This document shows positions 46,988 to 58,379 of a DNA stretch of 64,000 nt, one piece after another (positions within the stretch are counted from its first letter, which is position 1; each line of letters starts with the position of its first letter). The translations under genes and the position numbers were made by a program. The notes beneath the pieces were generated by a model that had not been told where the DNA came from, did not search any database, and was given only the letters and a program-made list of their open reading frames with translations. The DNA comes from Takakia lepidozioides. Lineage: Eukaryota > Streptophyta > Takakiopsida > Takakiales > Takakiaceae. The stretch is taken from contig CM060732.1 of assembly GCA_030704615.1 (NCBI GenBank), forward strand, positions 186,001 to 250,000. The letters are read 5' to 3'.

Positions 46988-47701
46988 TCACGTTGTCAAT
47001 GGGACTTCGATTGCTCTGAAAACTAGCTCATGAGTCATCGGGCTCCTCCAGGTAAACTGGATTGCAGCCGTTGTACCGCCCCTGTTGATGTTCACCACAA
47101 TGTCGTGCCCTTCAATCATACCACCATCGAATATGGAATGCTTCACGTTTTCATCGTCCACACCAATGCGAATGTCCCCATACAATGGAGAAGAGGAGCA
47201 CACTCCTTCAGGAGTATACGTCTCTCCGATGGAGTCCACCCACGTCCACTGGCAGCAATTCCACCGCAACAGCATAGCAGTGCGCATTCTTCTGTATGGG
47301 TGCCCGTTGTAGCTGGGAAAATCAGAATCAAGGATGCGCAGGAGCCACGGACTCCTCAGACCAAGATTGTCACCCCGCTCGAAGGCGTAGTGGCCTGGGA
47401 TATACTCAAAAGCGGACAATGTTTCCACATTCGAACCAGTATCTTCTGTGTAAACTGTGTACCAGATAATGATGTCTCCCGATGTCGCCGAATACATTGC
47501 ATAATCAAAGCCTCCATAAGGGCAGTCATCCCGGTTCCAGAAGCACGACATCCTTGCAAAGGAGGACCTGAGGACGTCTTTGATGCCGATGACAATGACC
47601 TTGTGGACAGCAACGAAGCCCTTAGATTTTCGAAATGATGAGAAGCGGAAGAGCAGTGCAGGCTCCAATAATGGAACAGCTGGGTCCCACGTACCCACCA
47701 A
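46988..47701 (-). CDS. Unrecognised family, intact copy (D1)
   Basis: An open frame of 237 codons. The part conserved with the neighbouring copy begins at SSFARMSCFWNRDDCPYGGF and runs to the stop, so translation might start at Met 47701 or at the inner Met near 47551. Features: CPYGGFDYAM, GDIIIWYTVY, WNCCQWTWVDSIGE and a C-terminal EGHDIVVNINRGGTTAAIQF-TW block ending ELVFRAIEV. No signal peptide or membrane segment is evident. I do not recognise the family. It is divergently arranged with a broken paralog on the plus strand. Confidence 0.5.
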   Translation of the reverse strand: MVGTWDPAVPLLEPALLFRFSSFRKSKGFVAVHKVIVIGIKDVLRSSFARMSCFWNRDDCPYGGFDYAMYSATSGDIIIWYTVYTEDTGSNVETLSAFEYIPGHYAFERGDNLGLRSPWLLRILDSDFPSYNGHPYRRMRTAMLLRWNCCQWTWVDSIGETYTPEGVCSSSPLYGDIRIGVDDENVKHSIFDGGMIEGHDIVVNINRGGTTAAIQFTWRSPMTHELVFRAIEVPLTT

Positions 47702-48059
47702 TCATCGTGTAACGTGTTCATCACGCCAGCGGTGGATGAACCGATACCTCTTTCTCATCCACGGGGTATAGTTTGAAATCTGCAACCGAAGTCCATCCCC
47801 CGGATGGAAATTCGGCGCGGCATTTACATCAAAGGGGGGATGGACTTCGTCGTCTCGAGTGGCTATAGGCCCACCTGGCACTTACTACCCATAGTTTGCA
47901 TGGCACGGAAGGAAACTGAAACGGCTACATTCATGGAGCAACCAATCTTCATCCGTGCAGGTTCCTGTAGGGGGGGAATTTAAATGTGCCCTGGAGTGTT
48001 AGTGAGGAATTGCAGCGTTTGCTTGAACTTCTTCCAGCCACCGCGCTGCTGCCTCCTCC

Positions 48060-48676
48060 ATCCGGGAGCTCCTGTTATTGAGCGTACTCCACCAATCTTT
48101 TGCAAGGATGCCGTGCCGCCGCAATCCTGCTGATTGTCCTTACCATGGCCACGATTATGCTATGTTCAAACCAGAATCAAGAGACATCATTGTGTGGCTC
48201 TTTGTTTTCACAGACGCTTCTGGAATCAAGCGGGAGTCTTTGCACGCAATGGAGTATTTGGAGGGCTATAATTGCTTTGAGCGAGGTGAGGGCGAGGGTC
48301 AATGAGGTCCGTGGGTCCTGAAAATTGTTGACCTCGATATACCAAGCTGGAATGGGATGCTGGACAGATCACGCACGGCCTCGCTTTGGCGTGGGAACTG
48401 CTGCCAGTGGACCAGGGAGGACGGCACCGGGGAAAACTATATTTGTGGAGTTCAATCCGCTCTTCCAGTGTATGGAGACATTCGGCTGAGTTGCGAAGAC
48501 GAATCACATGGGCACATGAGGCCCACAGTCAGCTTGTCAATGATATCATTGATGGGCATGACATTGTCGTCAGCTCCACCAAGGGCACCAGAACGACCGC
48601 ATTGCAGATTACCTGGAGGTGCCGGTTCAGTAAAGAGCTTGTTTTGAGGGCCATCGAAGTTATGTCAACTTGGTGA
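48060..48676 (+). pseudogene. Unrecognised family, broken copy (D2)
   Basis: Aligns along its length with D1: ARMPCRRNPADCPYHGHDYA, RDIIVWLFVFTDASG, WRGNCCQWTREDGTGENY, then DGHDIVVSSTKGTRTTALQI and LVLRAIEV. A TGA interrupts the frame at about 48303 and a frameshift follows near 48500. An AATAAA polyadenylation-type signal lies at about 48747. The similarity to D1 over all segments shows the protein family was once real. Confidence 0.6.
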
Positions 48677-48953
48677 CGCCCATGTAGAAGGCGGAAGGGA
48701 TTAGATTTGTCTGGAGTTGCTAAATGTGAGACACCGTGTTCGATCAATAAAACAATCCATCGTACCTCACTTCTGTGTGTTGTGTTTGATTGTGTTCAAG
48801 AACTGCTATAATTGGCCCACTGTCTACAATTTGTGGTCTAATTTCTACAATGTGTCTGTCCACATGAATATACCAGAGTCAGCGATATCAGAGTCCTGAG
48901 GTGAAGGAAATCCATGTATGAGTAAAAGGAAACATGTACATGCTCAAGCTCGG

Positions 48954-49911
48954 AAATGCGGCACCGCATTTCATTTTTCTCCATGCAGCGATTTCTGGCA
49001 GCTCCCTTTCCTCCGTTCTGGTCGTAACGGAAATGTTGTACCGCATTTCATTTCTTGACATGACATTACCATACTTCGAATTGGAAATGCGGCACCGCAT
49101 TTCCATATTGGACCTTGAATTGTCCAAGCATGTCCAATTGCCAATGCATGTCCATGTCCGTTCTGGAAATGCGGCACCGCATTTCCATGTCCGTCATCAA
49201 ATTTTCTTATTGGACAATGGAATACGGTGCCGCATTTCCGTCAAAGGGTCTGGAATTGGACAATCAACGATGTCTGTTCTGGAAATGCGGCACAGCATTT
49301 CCATGTCCGTCATCAAAATTTCGTATTGGACAATGGAATGCGGTGCCGCAATTCCATCCAAGGGTCTGGAGTTGGACAAACAGCGATGTCCGTTCTGGAA
49401 ATGCGGCGCCGCAATTTCTTATTGGACAATGGAATGCGGTGCCGCATTTCTGTCCAAGGGTTTGGAATTGGACAAACAACGATGTCCGTTCTGGAAATGC
49501 GGCGCCGCATTTCCATGTAAGTCATCGAAATTTCTTATTGGACAATGGAATGCGGTGCCGCATTCCCGTCTAGCATCATGGAATGCGGAGCCGCATTTCC
49601 GTGGATGGGTCTGGAGTTGGAAAAACGTCCATCTCCAAAATGGAAATGCGGCACCGCATTTCCATGTCCGCCATGTAAATAACGTGTTCGACCTCCGCAT
49701 GCGGGGTGGCATTTCCATTTCCCTAAAACTGTCGTGTCGAAAACGGAAATGCGGCACCGCATTTCCGTTCGGCCGAACAGTTTCTGATGTCCAAACCAGG
49801 AAGTGGAAAATTGTTCTTGCCCCGGTTTTGGAAATGCGGTGCCGCATTTCCAAACGAGGTTTTTGCAGTTCCCACATTTCCATTCCGACATGGAAATGAA
49901 GTGCCGCATTT
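48954..49911. repeat. Palindrome array 2, same core as array 1
   Basis: Seventeen copies or near-copies of AAATGCGGCACCGCATTT (centres CA, TG, CG, AG). Starts: 48954, 49031, 49085, 49167, 49220, 49283, 49336, 49399, 49432, 49495, 49548, 49581, 49644, 49697, 49747, 49832 and 49894. From 49167 to 49697 the steps are 53, 63, 53, 63, 33, 63, 53, 33, 63 and 53. Spacers are of two main kinds, CCATGTCCGTCATCAAA... and ...GGGTCTGGAGTTGGACAA, which alternate and form a 116-bp unit. Steps differ by 10 or 20 bases, close to whole helical turns. Confidence 0.93.
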
Positions 49912-49919
49912 CCGATTTT

Positions 49920-50540
49920 GGGAGGGACGTGGTTTGGACGATGGTGTCGTTGAGAAGCACATGGGAGAGGGGACATGAAGGACGGTGAGAATTTCCTTTA
50001 TATACTCTGGAAGAGAATTTAAATGTACATAGAGTTAATTAAAATTCTACCAATCTTGAAAATCATCACTATCGTTGTCATGTCATTGACTGTCTGCTCC
50101 CCTTCCACCGCGTCATTGCCTTTCTCATGTCCAGCGGACTGCTCGTTGGCCAGGCTTTTGAAAATCCCATCTTCCCCTTGCGGAACCGACCATCTTACAT
50201 CCGTTGGGTCGTCGTCCTCCCTGTCTGCATCGCTCTCTTCCGCTGAATCCCCGGGGGGTGCACTCTTTATAAACTGTGCGTATCACGTGCGTTCGTCGCC
50301 TAATAAAAAAACCCCCTGTATACGGGTCCTTGGATAATTTATACCCCCTCTGTACATACTTTTTGAAGATTATAAAATCCCCTCCTGTAAATATACAAAA
50401 ATTTACAATTTTCGAAAAGTACCCCCTTCTGTATGTATATTCTCATTTTTCATCATTAAAAATAACCCTCCAATATGTATATGTATGTTTTTATATTATA
50501 TCGAATTTATTCATTTAAAACATAATAAAATCTAACAAAT
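49920..50540. other. AT-rich stretch, no gene recognised
   Basis: Mostly AT-rich low-complexity sequence with repeated runs such as ATACCCCCTCTGTA and ATAAAATCCCCTCCTGTA. No gene or LTR boundary could be fixed. Confidence 0.4.
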
Positions 50541-50569
50541 TAATTAAAAAAATTATTTGCCTGTGATAA

Positions 50570-50820
50570 AGTTGTCAAAGATAGCTATTTCCTAGCTAGT
50601 TTCACACTAGTGGTAAAATAACTTGACAGCTGTCGTGCGCATACATATCGCTACACAACTACATCGCTGTCCAAAACCACACAACACATGTGCACACCAC
50701 ACACTAGTATACCATAGTCTACCACTAGTCCCAGCCACTAGTCCAAACACTAGGCGACAGACTAAGTCCATCACTAGGCTGCCACTACGCTGCCCACTAT
50801 GGCAGTCACTAGTCCACACA
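50570..50820 (-). mobile_element. Putative 3' LTR of the methyltransferase-bearing gypsy element
   Basis: On the minus strand a purine-rich tract (CTAGGGGGGCGAT) precedes TGTGTGGACTAGTGAC, the likely LTR start at 50820. The LTR is rich in CACTAG/ACTAGTG repeats. The left limit is a guess because no second LTR is seen at the other end of the element. Confidence 0.4.
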
Positions 50821-51083
50821 ATCGCCCCCCTAGCTGGTGCTTAGGTCCCTCTAAGTCCAGGTAGCCACAAGATGTTGATAGTGACCATAGCCTCACTAAG
50901 TCCTCCACCACTATCCCTACTACACTCAAACTCGATAGATCAAGAGGCCGGGTGCAAGAGTTGCCCCATCGTTAGTCGCCGTCTTGCAACCTGTGAACTT
51001 GAGCTTGGGATCTCATGTGTATTGACTCCTATGAGCTTGGCCTCCCATGTCTTGTTAGCTGCCTCCAGTCATGTCCACTGCCA

Positions 51084-52374
51084 CTATCCCAAGCAGTGTG
51101 GACACAACCAATCTCCGTCAGGAACCTTCTCAAGAGGTGGTGTCAAGCATCCCATATGCCAACCCCTTGAGCACCGATCACACACCAGCATGGTGGCTGC
51201 CCCTTTGGCAGACCCACAGAGCATGCACCTCAAACCTGCAGGTACCACTGCCAAGTTTGGGTCAACTCTGCCATCGACATTGGGAAGGTGACATGGCGCA
51301 CAATTACGCACATGGTCTTTCCAAGTCATGCCATCCCGACCCTCTAAGATCAGGACCCCTGAGGGCAACACCTCTCGAACCCTCAGAATAACACGCCCTG
51401 CAGTAACATCCAGAGTCGTAGGAGCAGTCTGCTGCAAATAAACATAGTCACCAGGGCTAAACCTCCGAACCCCAGGACGATATCCTCCACCACGTATAGT
51501 GGCATACCTCAACGTATCACGGTGCTGTGCAATGGCAAGGTTCTCAAAAGCCATGGGCATGACTTTCTTGAACAACTCTGCACGCTGATCACATGCACGT
51601 ACCCACACGTCCGGATCGTCAAGGTTAAGGACTTGAGCAGTGTCCCTACGAATGGCTGCAGGCAAATCCGGCTCCCGGCCAAAGAGAAGGAAATATGGTG
51701 AGAAGGAGGCAAGTGATGCTTGTTTGCTGAACCTGTAGCCCATGGCTAACCAAGGAACCTGAAGATCCAATCTCCTAGGTGTCCCTTCTGCAAGCCATAC
51801 TTGCGCAAACCCCTCTTCACCGTCTGAACAACTCTCTCTGCTAAGCCATCGGCCTCAGGATGATCCCGAGAAGTGGTGCGGTGGTCTATCAAGGCTTTAT
51901 CACACAAAGCCTGAAACTCCCCAAGAACTCTCTCCCTTGGTCCGTGAGTACCTCAGCTGGAGCACCAAATCGGCTAAGCACACGATCCAAGAATGCATAC
52001 GCAGCCCCCTCACTAGCCTTGTCAGGCAATGGAACCAACTCAATCCACTTGGAGAAGTGCTCCACCATCACCAACACATATCTGTGGTGGCGCATAGTCA
52101 GTGGCAACGGTCCTGCGAAGTCAAGACTCCACTTGTAGCCCAATCCCATGATAGGTAAAGGATGCAACTGTGGTGTAGGGGCGTTGAATGAAGCACGCAC
52201 CCTGTCACACACCATGCACCTAGCCACAAACTGTTGCACCTCTGTATGCATACCACGCCACCAATACTGCCCCTGCAGTAAACTGTGAGTGCGTCGCACT
52301 CCAAAATGCCCCAACTCCTCATGGGCATGCCGCACTAACCGTGCACGCTGTGTGGGGTGAGGCACAATCCTCAC
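51084..52374 (-). mobile_element. Gypsy integrase with a C-terminal PHD finger
   Basis: 52374-51889: HHCC zinc finger (HAHEELGHFGVRRTH, CMVCDRV), first catalytic Asp in WSLDFAGPLP and second in LTDQGREF. The Glu falls in HPEADGLAERVVQ (about 51840) after a frame change. 51770-51084: integrase C-terminal region, then RCMLCGSAKG, TMLVCDRCSRGWHMGCLTPP and DGDWLCPHC, a complete C4HC3 PHD finger at the end of the protein. PHD fingers read histone H3 tails, so it may guide integration as chromodomains do in chromoviruses. Confidence 0.9.
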
Positions 52375-52384
52375 CCGACCATCC

Positions 52385-54043
52385 TCACACTCGAAGTAGG
52401 TGTATCCCCTCCCACTTGAACCTCTTGGCTCGTTGCAGGATCCGATCCCTCTCCCTGGCAGTCACAATGGCTGCCGTGTCTCCCGTGCGGAGGTAGTCCA
52501 ACACAGCCGAATCCTCATGTATATCTCTGGCACCACCTAGCTCATCACTAGCCTCAGGGTCCTCAGACACTCCGTCTACAGTCATCCCTGTTGTAGGTCC
52601 AATCTGACCTCCCGATGCCAAGATACACAAAAATGCAGATGCGTGCCATCCCGGCACCATCTCCTCGTCCGTCTCACCATGCCACCGAGCTCTAGTGTCA
52701 TCCTGCTGGCTCATGCATGGATTGCGACTAATCCATCCGCATCCCGATTGACCAAACCCGGTCGATGCACAACCTGAAAGTCATACTCCTGGAGTATAAG
52801 TGCCCACCGTGCAAGCTTCCCCGTAAGCTTGTCTGACTCCATCAACCACTTGAGTGGCTGGTGATCCGTGACAAGGGTGAAAAGATTGCCGTATAGATAG
52901 CACCTGAAGTGTGCCACGGCCCACACTGCAGCTAAGCACTCTCCCTCATATGAGCTGTACTTAGCCTCTGCAGCGTTGTTCGAGCGCTAACGTAAAACTC
53001 TCTCTTCCCTCATCATCCACCTGTGTGAGCACCGCTCCAAGCCCCAGCATGCTCCAATCCGTATGCAGCTGAAAGGGACGCCCCTGATAGGTCGTCTCAA
53101 GATAGGCGCCGAGGTCAACCTCGCTTGAGCTCTTGAAAAGCTCGTTCCTGCTCATCTTCCCACTGCCACTCCTGGTCCACCTTGGTCAGCTTGGTTAGAG
53201 CCTTTGCAATGGTACTAAATCCCTTGACAAACCGTCTATAATAGTTTGCCAACCCCATGAAAGCTCGAACTCGGCTCACATCCGTGGGGCGTGGAATTTG
53301 TGCAATGGCCTCTACCTTAGTCTGCTGTACCCCCAATCCTCCAGGATATATCATGTGACCCAGATACTCAATCTGGTTGTGGAAAAACTTGCACTTCCCC
53401 GGATGCAACTTCAATCCGTGCGCTCTCAAGCGCTCCAATACCACCTGAAGGTGTCTCTCATGCTCCTCCATCGTAACACTAAAGATGATGATGTCATCTA
53501 TGTAGCACCGAGCAAAGTCCACCCCTGCTAGAATCCTATCCATGACTCTCTGAAACTCTGCAGGAGCATTCTTAAGCCCAAATGGTAAGAACCGCCACTG
53601 ATATAGGCAATCCTTGCCGTGCTCATTGATCCCCAGAATGCCGTCTTCTGCTTGTCCGCCTCCTTTATTGGCAACTGGTGATATCCGGATCGTAAATCCA
53701 AAGTGCTAAAGGCCTTAGCATGCCCGATGGCATCAAAGATCTCCTCTGGTGTTGGCATGGCATACTTATCGGACTTGGTCTGACGATTTACAGGCCGGTA
53801 ATCACCGCACATACGTCTCTCCGTCCAATTGCCATAGACATCCTTCTTGGCTGGCATCACTGTGGCTGAAGCATACTCTCCACCAGAGAGCTCCACCAAA
53901 CCTGCCTCCCAGAGATCTTGAGTCCTCATCTGAATCAAAGACCTCTCCATGTCACTGTATCTATAGGGTCTCCGAAAGATTGGCGTGTCAGTGGCCAACT
54001 CAATACGGATCTCTTGACCCTTCAGTGCTCCCAAGTCCTTCAA
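52385..54043 (-). mobile_element. Gypsy reverse transcriptase and RNase H
   Basis: 54043-53528: RT start (IRIELATDTPIFRRPYRYSD, AFSTLDLRSGYHQLPI). 53543-53115: YIDDIIIF with the catalytic Asp pair, then KLHPGKCKFFHNQIEYLGHM. 53155-52711: RNase H (LHTDWSMLGLGAVLTQ, VTDHQPLKWLM, HRPGLVNRDADGL). The RT is split by a frameshift near 53540 and RNase H by another near 52990. 52714-52385 is a linker toward the integrase with no recognised domain. Confidence 0.92.
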
Positions 54044-54429
54044 ACTGAAGGCAAAGCATTCATGTAAGCCCTCAGGAACCGCGTATACGCGTCTCGTCCT
54101 CCGGTTGACAATGGTCCAATGTCAGGCTCCCAATTGTCCTCCGTAACTACAACCTTAAGTCCAGTGGGCTTAGAGGTAGAGGACGCGTCCCGTGGTTGCT
54201 ATGCCCTGAAACTCTTGAGCAGTACTCCATGCCTGCTCATCATGAAAAGACCTCATCCTGACCCCATCATCTCATCATTGAGACCCTCCTCAACCGAAGA
54301 AGAATCCCCAACCTCATCTATCACAGCCGCCTTGGCTGCCAACCCCTCTGAACCTCGAGCACCTCCACGTGTGCCATGGATGCATGCACCCCGTGGTCCT
54401 CACATGCTCGCCCCCCACTCACTGCTGAA

Positions 54430-55500
54430 CCGTCTCGGTAGGAGAGAGACCATTGAGGGAAGTGTACTCCGCACTCTGCGTTGCTCAGCCAGAGCCAAGC
54501 TGATAATCCAGGTCAAGCAATTGAGATCCATTGCTTGCCCCAAAACTTGACGACGTGATGCCTCAGAAAGAGACGACACCGCCGTGGTACCAGTGGTTTA
54601 AACCCATTGCCGCTCACGCTCGTCAGCATTAGGCTCCACTAACTGCTGCAACTGCGATCCCACAGGAGGGCCAGGTCCACTATCCCGAAAAGCATGCGAT
54701 CCTGGGAAGCTGAGCAGTGTAGGTAATGCTGCCCGTGGTTGACCCCACCTTTTTGACCACTGCCAAAGGCGAACGGCATCGTGTCTCACACGCTGAGACT
54801 GCCTCCTGCTGTGTCCAGATGTTATCCACTGTGAGATGTGCTGGCCGCTGCGCCCCATCAAATGCACTCTTGAGCAGTGCGGGTGGCATCAAGTTAGTCC
54901 ACCATAGGTGGACGATGAGCTCGTGACCCCACTGTAGTTGCATCTAGCAACACTGCTGACCCAAGCCACGACCGAATTGATGCACACTGGCCATCACCCT
55001 GGCCCGAGAATCGCCATCAGAGCACCTTCTCCAAGATGTATGCTGGAGATACAGCTTGATGAAGCTGCAAGTGGCGCAAAACCCGCACCATCTCCCAAAA
55101 CAGACCCGACCTCCTCGAGTCTCGCAATCCATTGCCATGCCGGCTGATGAATGCCCTTGCAGGCCAACCTGCCACTACCAGATCAATGGAGCCAACCCGC
55201 TCAAAATCCTGCCCCCCAGCAACGAAATGTCTGCTGGCAAGGCCTGCTGATATCCACGAATTGCAGACACCGACAACAACTCCGGGTACCGCTGCCACCA
55301 ACTGAGCAAATGGCAAAGTGAAACGCGTCGTGCAGTTCTCATCCCTCTCCACATACAGGTAACGCCGAACTCGTACACCTGCTTGTAACACAGCAGCCAT
55401 CCGGTGCCGATCCCGCCAAACAAGTCCAGAAGACAAATGCCTTCATCCGGATACTGCCCACACAATAGGTGTGGTGTCCAATGGAGACAATTGGGTGGTC
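54430..55500 (-). mobile_element. C5 cytosine DNA methyltransferase domain inside the gypsy element
   Basis: Motifs appear in canonical order over three frames. Motif I: ICLLDLFGGIGTG (about 55430). Then RRYLYVERDENCTTRF and VGSIDLVVAGWP. Motif IV follows: the P-C is present in a shifted frame, while the open frame reads W-P-A. Next come GLRDSRRSGLFWEMVRVLRH and PAYILEKV (motif VI, usually ENV). GSRAHR and WWTNLMPP form motif VIII. NADERER is near 54610, and RRQVLGQAMDLNCLTWII is motif X, near 54520. At least four frameshifts make this copy inactive. It lies between protease and RT. Retrotransposon-borne C5 methyltransferases have been reported in some algae and protists. Confidence 0.88.
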
Positions 55501-56460
55501 CTGGTGCAATCCCACCACTCTCCTCCTCTCCTGACGGTACAAAAGCCTCCACCCAGGCTTGTTGCACCCGTCGATCAGCATCCCGCTGCAAATCCTTGCT
55601 CGTGCCCCACAATGGAGTCTGAGCAGCCATGGTAGGCAACTCCGCCATACCATACATGTCATCCTGCTCTCCCGGAGGTGCGACCATCCTCTGAATGAGC
55701 ATTGCCCTCAAGCAACTCTCTAGGCAACTCACTGCCGTTGTGAATGCTGCTAGTGTCGGCATCTTGCCTCGCTGGGCAACCGCAACTCCTCCTATGAACG
55801 TCACAGGGAGCTGCACACGCCGGCCCTCCCCTGACTGCCATGCAGGCCTATAGGAAGCTGATTCCTCCCAAAAATCCAGGGGTGAAGCCCATGGGGTAAC
55901 ACTGCCCACCAACCAGGACATCGTATGAGACTGCGTCTGTCACAATGGCCTGGTGGCTCGCATACTGAGCCATCTGTAGGTGTTGATCCGGCCGTAGTCT
56001 GATAGCCAACTCACGCCGTGTCATGCCCCGAGCCTGCTCCGATCCTCCAAAGACGTCTGGATCTGGAAAGGACAAGCTCCATATCCGCCTCCGTGAGCCC
56101 CAAGCCTGCAATAGCAGCTCTGCCCAACATCAATGGCTGAGCTCCCGAGTCCAACAAGACCCGCCACAGTGGCCGGTACCTCTTGCCTGAGTCCACTCAA
56201 ACAGAAAATGCCATCTGGTGTTGTCTAACATGACAACTCCAGGTGTCACCATGGCGCGCTCAATGGCTGGCCTAAGCTTGGCAGCTCCATCAACCTGGCA
56301 GCTGCAGCTTGCCATGGCGCCGCCGTGGCAGTTTAACCCTCAAATCCGAGGATCCCTCCGGCACTATACCTCCTACTACTCCGCAGAAGATGAAGTAACC
56401 TCCCCACTCTTCACAGAGTTAGCTGCCAGCCTGAACACTCAGCTGGTCTTACCCCGGCGT
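55500..56460 (-). mobile_element. Gypsy protease region
   Basis: 56196-56011 reads LWRVLLDSGAQPLMLGRAAI, a retropepsin active site (DSG) with the following hydrophobic Gly-rich turn. The next frames (56111-55848, 55921-55500) contain YDVLVGGQCYPMG and PVTFIGGVAV, then a stretch with no recognised domain leading into the methyltransferase. A frameshift separates the protease pieces. Confidence 0.75.
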
Positions 56461-56465
56461 CGCAA

Positions 56466-58355
56466 TCATGGTAGCCGAGAACAATGAGCCTGGCACACAG
56501 ATGTGGCCGCTCCTAGCAGCACACTAGCTGCCGTAGCCTTGGCAACACTAGGTAGTGGTGCTACCCGTGTAGCTCTCCCCAATGGCATAGTAACCTCAGC
56601 CCTCCCCTCGGTAACAGTCGGGCGAGAACTAGGTGCCATGGATGGCGTCGACACTGTCTCCGCCAATGTGAATGACTGAGGAAGCCTAGCCTGACGGCTT
56701 GCCTCCCCACGCTGTGGATCCAACTCCACCTCTGCACCTCGTGGCTCAGGAACTCGTGCTGCTCCTCGAGTCACGGCTGCAGCAGACTCCACCTGCACTA
56801 GTGGTAGTGCTGCTCACACATGAATCCCATGCCTCCCATATCTCCTCCCTCAGGAGCAGGAGGTGGACCATCCGGCCTTAGAGCCGGTACCACCTGAGCT
56901 GTAGCCATGGCAGCGAGCCTCTGCTCTAGCTGCTGAAGCCGGGTGGCCATGCCTTGGTCAACACCCTGACCTCCGCGTCCTTGGCCACGTTGAGCTTGCC
57001 CTTGGCCTGCACCTCGTGGCTGGCCACCTCGTCCTCTCTGGGCTGCTCCACCTCGCCCCCGGCCACCATTGTTCCCTTGGAACTGGCCTGGGCGCAACTC
57101 AGGATGCAAACCATAACACTGGGCCTCTCCATGCCCGTGCTTGCCACAATGCCACACTGCAATTGTGCAGGCTGTGCATGTGCCGGCCCTTGCCTCCCTC
57201 TGGGCAATCCTTCTTGCATGGGTCCTCCACATGTCCAGCACACCACATCCGCCCGTTGTTGGCCAGCAAATGAAGGGAGAGACCCCTGCATCTGAGGTCC
57301 TCTCTGCCCTTCCCTGAGCTTCACCTGAGCCCCTTGTTGCCTTGAGCACGTTGAGGTAGTGGTGGCTAGGAGCACCACTACCCCGTGGGGTCTCCTTAGC
57401 AAATCCCACCTGACCACTCGTTCCTCCACCATGTGAGCTCTATCCGCTCTGCAGCAAAAACACATTTGCTAAGGTGGGTTGGGCGCTTGTAGGAGAGTTG
57501 CATCCCGCACCCTTCTCCTCAGCTCCTTGTCCAATATCCCATACCAGAATTGGACTGCCTGAGCTTCCGTAACCCCTTGGGTTACATTTATCAAGCGCCT
57601 CATGCGAGTGAAAGCCTCCCTCAAGCTCTCGGTCGGCTTCCGTTGGAACTCTTGCAAGCTCCGCAACTTCTCTGTCCTCACCCCTTGGTAGTTCCCTCTC
57701 AACTCTTCGAAGAACTCCACAACAGGGTTGAAGGCAGGCACGGGTGCTAGTGCTGGTGCGGTGGTAGTGGCTTGGGTGGACGTCGTAGCTACTGTACCAC
57801 CAGTCCCACTGCTGCTTGCTGAAGCTGCCGGTGCAGCGGCAGGTGTAGCCACTGCCTCGTGGCTCTAGTGCCCCTAGTGATGGAGACATAGTCGGGTGAC
57901 CAGTACATCCTCCACTCCTCGATCTCAACCTCATGCCCCGCCTGAACTCATGGTAATCATCCATAGGCGGCCCCTCAAGGTGCTGAAACAGCCCTTCCAT
58001 GCCATGAACGGCGTAAATAGTTGTGGATTGCGCATTTGCTGCAAATCACACCAACTATCAAACTCTTGGATAAAATCATCCAACTCAATGGTGCCCACCG
58101 CCCCAGAGTACCTTCGTGGCCCTTGGTAGCTCCATACATCTCCTCCATTGTGTCCCACAACAATGGCAAAAAAACAACTTGCACCGCCGGTATGAGTCCT
58201 CCCGATTCACAATCCGAATCAGAACCTTCCGTAGAAGACACAGGAGGTGAAGGTGGCCTAAACCGCACACCTCGTCTCGTGTACCCACTAGTATCGCTAG
58301 TGCTCGAACCGGCACTGTCCCCAGCAACTAGTGGCACCTCCGTGTTGACACTCAA
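56466..58355 (-). mobile_element. Gypsy gag
   Basis: 58355-57975 is the N-terminal acidic, Ser-rich segment (MSVNTEVPLVAGDSAGSSTS). 57852-57469 has the capsid-like ENxxxEFFEELRGNYQG and RKPTESLREAFTRMRRLINV block. 57409-56798 has a zinc-knuckle-like VWHCGKHGHGEAQC, then an RGG-rich tract and a short coiled coil (MATRLQQLEQRLAAMA). The first knuckle Cys position reads Val. Several frames overlap because of indels. No 5' LTR or primer-binding site was found to the right. Confidence 0.8.
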
Positions 58356-58379
58356 CCGGTCATGAACATGTCCCTAACC

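Noticed and set aside
48934-49978. Open frames of up to 321 codons with repeated NAAPHF or CGAAFP
   Set aside because: They are translations of the AAATGCGG palindrome array, open on both strands.
58080-58365. Plus-strand frame opposite the gag start
   Set aside because: A shadow of the minus-strand gag segment, no independent support.
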